Part shown: piece after piece, positions 6,595-8,813 of the stretch
How positions within the stretch are numbered: the stretch's first letter is position 1
How the letters are laid out: each line of letters starts with the position of its first letter
Source: Azonexus sp.
Lineage (GTDB): Bacteria; Pseudomonadota; Gammaproteobacteria; Burkholderiales; Rhodocyclaceae
Direction of reading: 5' to 3'
Assembly (NCBI GenBank): GCA_030697085.1
Contig: JAUYQT010000337.1
Location: 1 to 8,813, forward strand
Length of the DNA: 8,813 nucleotides
Made by a program: the position numbers and the translations under genes
The notes under the pieces: model-generated
Databases searched by the model: none
What the model was told of the DNA's origin: nothing
What the model saw: the letters and a program-made list of their open reading frames with translations, nothing else

Positions 6595-7569
6595 ATGCAA
6601 AGCAGTGGACTTCTGAAACCCCGCATTATTGATGTGCAGAGCGTTTCGCCCGTGCAAGCCAAGGTAGTCATGGAGCCGTTTGAACGCGGCTACGGACATA
6701 CCCTTGGTAACGCATTGCGCCGCATTCTGCTTTCGTCCATGCCAGGTTACGCGCCGACGGAAGTTGGCATCGAAGGTGTGCTTCATGAATACTCAACCGT
6801 TGATGGTGTTCAGGAGGATGTCGTCGACATTCTTTTAAACCTCAAAGGCGTGGTATTCAAGTTGCATAACCGCGACGTTGTAAACCTCAATTTGGTCAAG
6901 GAAGGTGAAGGCCCTGTTCGTGCTGGTGATATTGATTTGCCGCACGATGTGGAAATCATCAATCCGGAGCATGTGATTGCTCACCTTTCTGTGGGTGGCA
7001 AGCTGGCCATGGAAATCAAGGTCGAAAAGGGCCGTGGTTATGTGCCGGGCAATGTGCGTAACCTGGGTGACTCCAAGACCATCGGTAAGCTTGTTCTTGA
7101 TGCTTCGTTTAGTCCGATTCGGCGTGTTGCTTATTCGGTCGAGAGCGCTCGTGTTGAACAACGTACCGACTTGGATAAGCTAATCGTCGATATCGAAACT
7201 AATGGTGTTGTCGAGCCAGAAGAGGCGATTCGTTACGCTGCACGTGTGCTGATGGAACAGCTCTCGGTGTTTGCTGATCTTGAAGGGACGGCTCCAATCG
7301 CCGAAGCTTCCAAGCCGGCGCAGGTGGATCCTGTCCTCTTGCGACCAGTGGATGATCTCGAACTGACAGTTCGCTCCGCGAATTGCCTTAAGGCTGAGAA
7401 CATTTACTACATCGGCGATCTGATTCAGCGTACTGAGAACGAACTTCTCAAGACCCCAAACCTGGGTCGCAAGTCGCTTAATGAGATCAAGGAAGTCCTG
7501 GCATCTCGTGGCTTGACGCTTGGCATGAAACTGGAGAACTGGCCGCCCGCTGGTCTGGAAAAAGTCTAA
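6595..7569 (+). CDS. rpoA: DNA-directed RNA polymerase alpha subunit
   Basis: Encodes 324 residues, close to E. coli alpha (329). The alpha dimer is the scaffold on which beta and beta-prime assemble, and its C-terminal domain binds UP elements and activators. The N-terminal domain (about 1-233) contains the assembly block [20 protein letters not shown] (29-48) and [10 protein letters not shown] (146-155). A short linker (about 234-245) precedes the C-terminal domain with [20 protein letters not shown] (248-267). Arg260 corresponds to the DNA-contacting Arg265 of E. coli. The end [11 protein letters not shown] is typical of betaproteobacteria. AGGAA (6581-6585) is 9 nt before the ATG. Confidence 0.98.
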   Translation: MQSSGLLKPRIIDVQSVSPVQAKVVMEPFERGYGHTLGNALRRILLSSMPGYAPTEVGIEGVLHEYSTVDGVQEDVVDILLNLKGVVFKLHNRDVVNLNLVKEGEGPVRAGDIDLPHDVEIINPEHVIAHLSVGGKLAMEIKVEKGRGYVPGNVRNLGDSKTIGKLVLDASFSPIRRVAYSVESARVEQRTDLDKLIVDIETNGVVEPEEAIRYAARVLMEQLSVFADLEGTAPIAEASKPAQVDPVLLRPVDDLELTVRSANCLKAENIYYIGDLIQRTENELLKTPNLGRKSLNEIKEVLASRGLTLGMKLENWPPAGLEKV

Positions 7570-7628
7570 ATGACTGATTCCTGCCCGGACCGTCCAGGGA
7601 CGCTTGCAGAATATAGAAAGGACTAACC
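7570..7628 (+). other. rpoA-rplQ spacer with an 18-codon open frame
   Basis: The 59-nt gap starts with an ATG (7570-7572) that directly abuts the rpoA TAA. This frame reads [18 protein letters not shown] and ends in TAA at 7624-7626, 2 nt before the rplQ ATG. It has no clear Shine-Dalgarno of its own. It could be chance, or a device that lets ribosomes leaving rpoA run on to rplQ. TTCCTG (7578-7583) can pair with CAGGGA (7595-7600) around an 11-nt loop, and no T-run follows, so this is not a terminator. Confidence 0.3.
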
Positions 7629-8027
7629 ATGCGTCACCGCAGTGGATTACGTAAACTAAACCGTACCAGCAGTCATCGCCTTGCGATGCTGCGCAACATG
7701 ACTGTTTCCCTGCTTCGGCACGAGGCTATCAAGACCACCTTGCCTAAAGCCAAGGAGCTTCGTCGTGTTGTCGAACCGATGATTACCCTCGGCCGTACGC
7801 CGACGCTTGCTAACAAGCGTTTGGCTTTCGACCGTTTGCGCGACCGCGAAATTGTGGTCAAGCTGTTTGCTGAAATTGGCCCACGTTATGCCCAACGTCC
7901 GGGCGGCTACCTTCGTATTTTGAAGTGTGGCTTCCGTGTTGGCGATAACGCACCGATGGCATTTGTTGAATTGGTTGATCGTCCGGAACCCGCCGAAGCG
8001 GTGGAAATCGACGAAAACGCTGCTTAA
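7629..8027 (+). CDS. rplQ: 50S ribosomal protein L17
   Basis: Encodes 132 residues (E. coli L17 has 127). L17 is a large-subunit protein near the exit of the nascent-chain tunnel. The N-terminus [20 protein letters not shown], the block [20 protein letters not shown] (31-50) and [20 protein letters not shown] are diagnostic. The acidic tail after VELVDRPEP ([10 protein letters not shown]) is a common betaproteobacterial variation. AAAGGA (7617-7622) is 6 nt before the ATG. It is the last gene of the operon, and an intrinsic terminator starts 26 nt beyond its stop. Confidence 0.97.
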   Translation: MRHRSGLRKLNRTSSHRLAMLRNMTVSLLRHEAIKTTLPKAKELRRVVEPMITLGRTPTLANKRLAFDRLRDREIVVKLFAEIGPRYAQRPGGYLRILKCGFRVGDNAPMAFVELVDRPEPAEAVEIDENAA

Positions 8028-8052
8028 TAGTCTGCGTTTAGGTTCGAGAAAG

Positions 8053-8077
8053 GCCGGGATTAGTCCCGGCTTTTTTT
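8053..8077 (+). terminator. Rho-independent terminator of the spc-alpha operon
   Basis: GCCGGGA (8053-8059) pairs perfectly with TCCCGGC (8064-8070) around a TTAG loop and is followed by seven T residues (8071-8077). The position, just after rplQ, fits the end of the operon. Read on the minus strand the same stem is followed only by CTTT, so it should act poorly on the converging phosphatase transcript. Confidence 0.93.
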
Positions 8078-8080
8078 GTT

Positions 8081-8183
8081 CACAATTTTGTTCTTGGGAT
8101 GAGTATTCCTTGGCTGTTGTTTTCTATCACCGCTCAACATTGTTTTTTCGGGAGCCTTTGACTGCTGAGATTCTCGGCACCAA
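8081..8183. other. Convergent intergenic gap
   Basis: This 103-nt, T-rich stretch lies between the operon terminator and the stop of the minus-strand phosphatase gene. Apart from an inverted repeat at 8163-8179, nothing recognisable was found. No separate strong terminator for the minus-strand gene is apparent. Confidence 0.6.
8163..8179. repeat. Short inverted repeat after the phosphatase gene
   Basis: TGCTGAGA (8163-8170) and TCTCGGCA (8172-8179) form an inverted repeat with one G-T mismatch and a single central base, 4 nt beyond the minus-strand stop codon. As RNA, the inner pairs would open to make a loop. No T-run follows on either strand, so a terminator role is doubtful; it could protect the 3' end. 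Confidence 0.35.
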
Positions 8184-8813
8184 TCAAGGGCAATCAATCA
8201 GCATCAGTGAGACATCGTCTGCCGCTACGGTGTTGGCGAGGTGTTTTTCAAGTGCTGTTTCGATTCGCATAAAGCGATTTTGCGGCGATGAGTTGGCGGT
8301 TGCCTCCATGATGCCGTCGACCCCAAACTGATTGCCCTCCGTATTGCTGGCTTCAAGCAGGCCATCTGAGCAGACCAGTAATTGACTTTCTGTTTCCCAG
8401 TCAAAGCAAATTGGGGTGCAGGAGAGAGATTGGTTATCGACGATGCCGAGCGGTAGGTTGGTCGATAAAAATTCACGGGTTTTTCGTCCCCATCGATCGA
8501 ACAGGAAGGCGGGTGGGGTGCCGCCCACCCAAATTTCACCGGTCTTTCCAATTTCATCGAGAGAAATCAGGGTTGTTGCGACGAAGCGACCTACCGGTAT
8601 CGATTCCTTCAGTTGTTGATTCAGTTCGCTGATGATTTCCCGCACCGGATGATTGCGCCGGGTTAGCCGGTAAAAAATTGCCAGCACCGGGAGGACGCTG
8701 ATCGCTGCAGCAAGTCCATGCCCCGTGGCATCGGCGAGCAGCGCATAGAAGCGGCCCTCTGGTGAGCGAGAGGCGGCGACGATATCTCCGCTGAAGTTTT
8801 CTGCAGCAATGAC
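8184..8813 (-). CDS. SpoIIE/PP2C-family serine/threonine phosphatase (3' part)
   Basis: The gene enters from beyond the right edge; 209 codons and the stop (8184-8186) are visible, so its true start is not seen. The fragment is nearly a whole SpoIIE-type PP2C domain. Numbering from the edge, SGDIVAA places a metal-binding Asp at 10, and DATGHG holds Asp28. GGTPPAFLF lies at 97-105, CSDGLLEAS at 148-156 with Asp150 and Glu154, and ADDVSLMLID at 198-207 with Asp199/Asp200. These match the Mn/Mg-binding acidic residues, so the enzyme is probably active. Such phosphatases usually follow REC, PAS, GAF or HAMP sensor modules and dephosphorylate anti-anti-sigma (STAS) proteins in partner-switching pathways. 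The upstream module and target here are unknown. It converges on rplQ and is not part of the operon. Confidence 0.88.
   Translation of the reverse strand, partial: VIAAENFSGDIVAASRSPEGRFYALLADATGHGLAAAISVLPVLAIFYRLTRRNHPVREIISELNQQLKESIPVGRFVATTLISLDEIGKTGEIWVGGTPPAFLFDRWGRKTREFLSTNLPLGIVDNQSLSCTPICFDWETESQLLVCSDGLLEASNTEGNQFGVDGIMEATANSSPQNRFMRIETALEKHLANTVAADDVSLMLIDCP

Noticed and set aside
7578..7600. Terminator between rpoA and rplQ
   Set aside because: The six-pair stem includes a G-U, has an 11-nt loop and no T-run follows.
7927..8331. 134-codon + frame running from rplQ through the terminator
   Set aside because: It starts inside rplQ, crosses the strong terminator and overlaps the phosphatase gene in antisense; the product is unrecognisable.
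1..8813. Mobile elements, CRISPR, tRNA or horizontally acquired genes
   Set aside because: No transposase, integrase, terminal repeats, spaced repeats or tRNA-like folds were seen; all + strand genes are conserved core genes in standard order.

Overview
The window is a long stretch of the bacterial spc and alpha ribosomal-protein operons, all on the + strand. The order is rplX(end)-rplE-rpsN-rpsH-rplF-rplR-rpsE-rpmD-rplO-secY-rpmJ-rpsM-rpsK-rpsD-rpoA-rplQ. A strong intrinsic terminator follows rplQ. The last part holds the 3' end of a convergent minus-strand gene for a SpoIIE/PP2C-type serine/threonine phosphatase. Gene order and protein sequences point to a betaproteobacterium: the end of RpoA, the L17 N-terminus and SecY all look betaproteobacterial. 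A four-cysteine S4 and the SecY N-terminus suggest Rhodocyclales (Dechloromonas/Azoarcus-like). That order-level call is from memory and was not tested by a search.

Region by region: positions 1-121 are the end of L24. Positions 131-3480 hold nine tightly packed ribosomal protein genes (L5, S14, S8, L6, L18, S5, L30, L15 among them with S-proteins interleaved) with gaps of 3-26 nt, consistent with one message and translational coupling. Positions 3501-4823 encode SecY, the channel of the Sec translocon, read from a TTG start. A 175-nt spacer follows, where many betaproteobacteria carry infA (IF-1). No IF-1 coding sequence is visible there, but the spacer contains a hairpin and a short open frame. 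Then come L36, S13, S11, S4 (GTG start), RNA polymerase alpha and L17 (4999-8027).

The genes jointly supply both ribosomal subunits, the protein export channel and the RNA polymerase assembly platform, so their co-transcription ties translation, secretion and transcription capacity to growth. Every core gene is full length with no frameshift. No mobile element, CRISPR array, tRNA or phage feature was seen. The window is essentially a conserved housekeeping locus, and I found no convincing new system. The points most worth a second look are the secY-rpmJ spacer without infA, the non-ATG starts of secY and rpsD, a possible fold around the rpsM start codon, and an 18-codon frame that fills the rpoA-rplQ gap.
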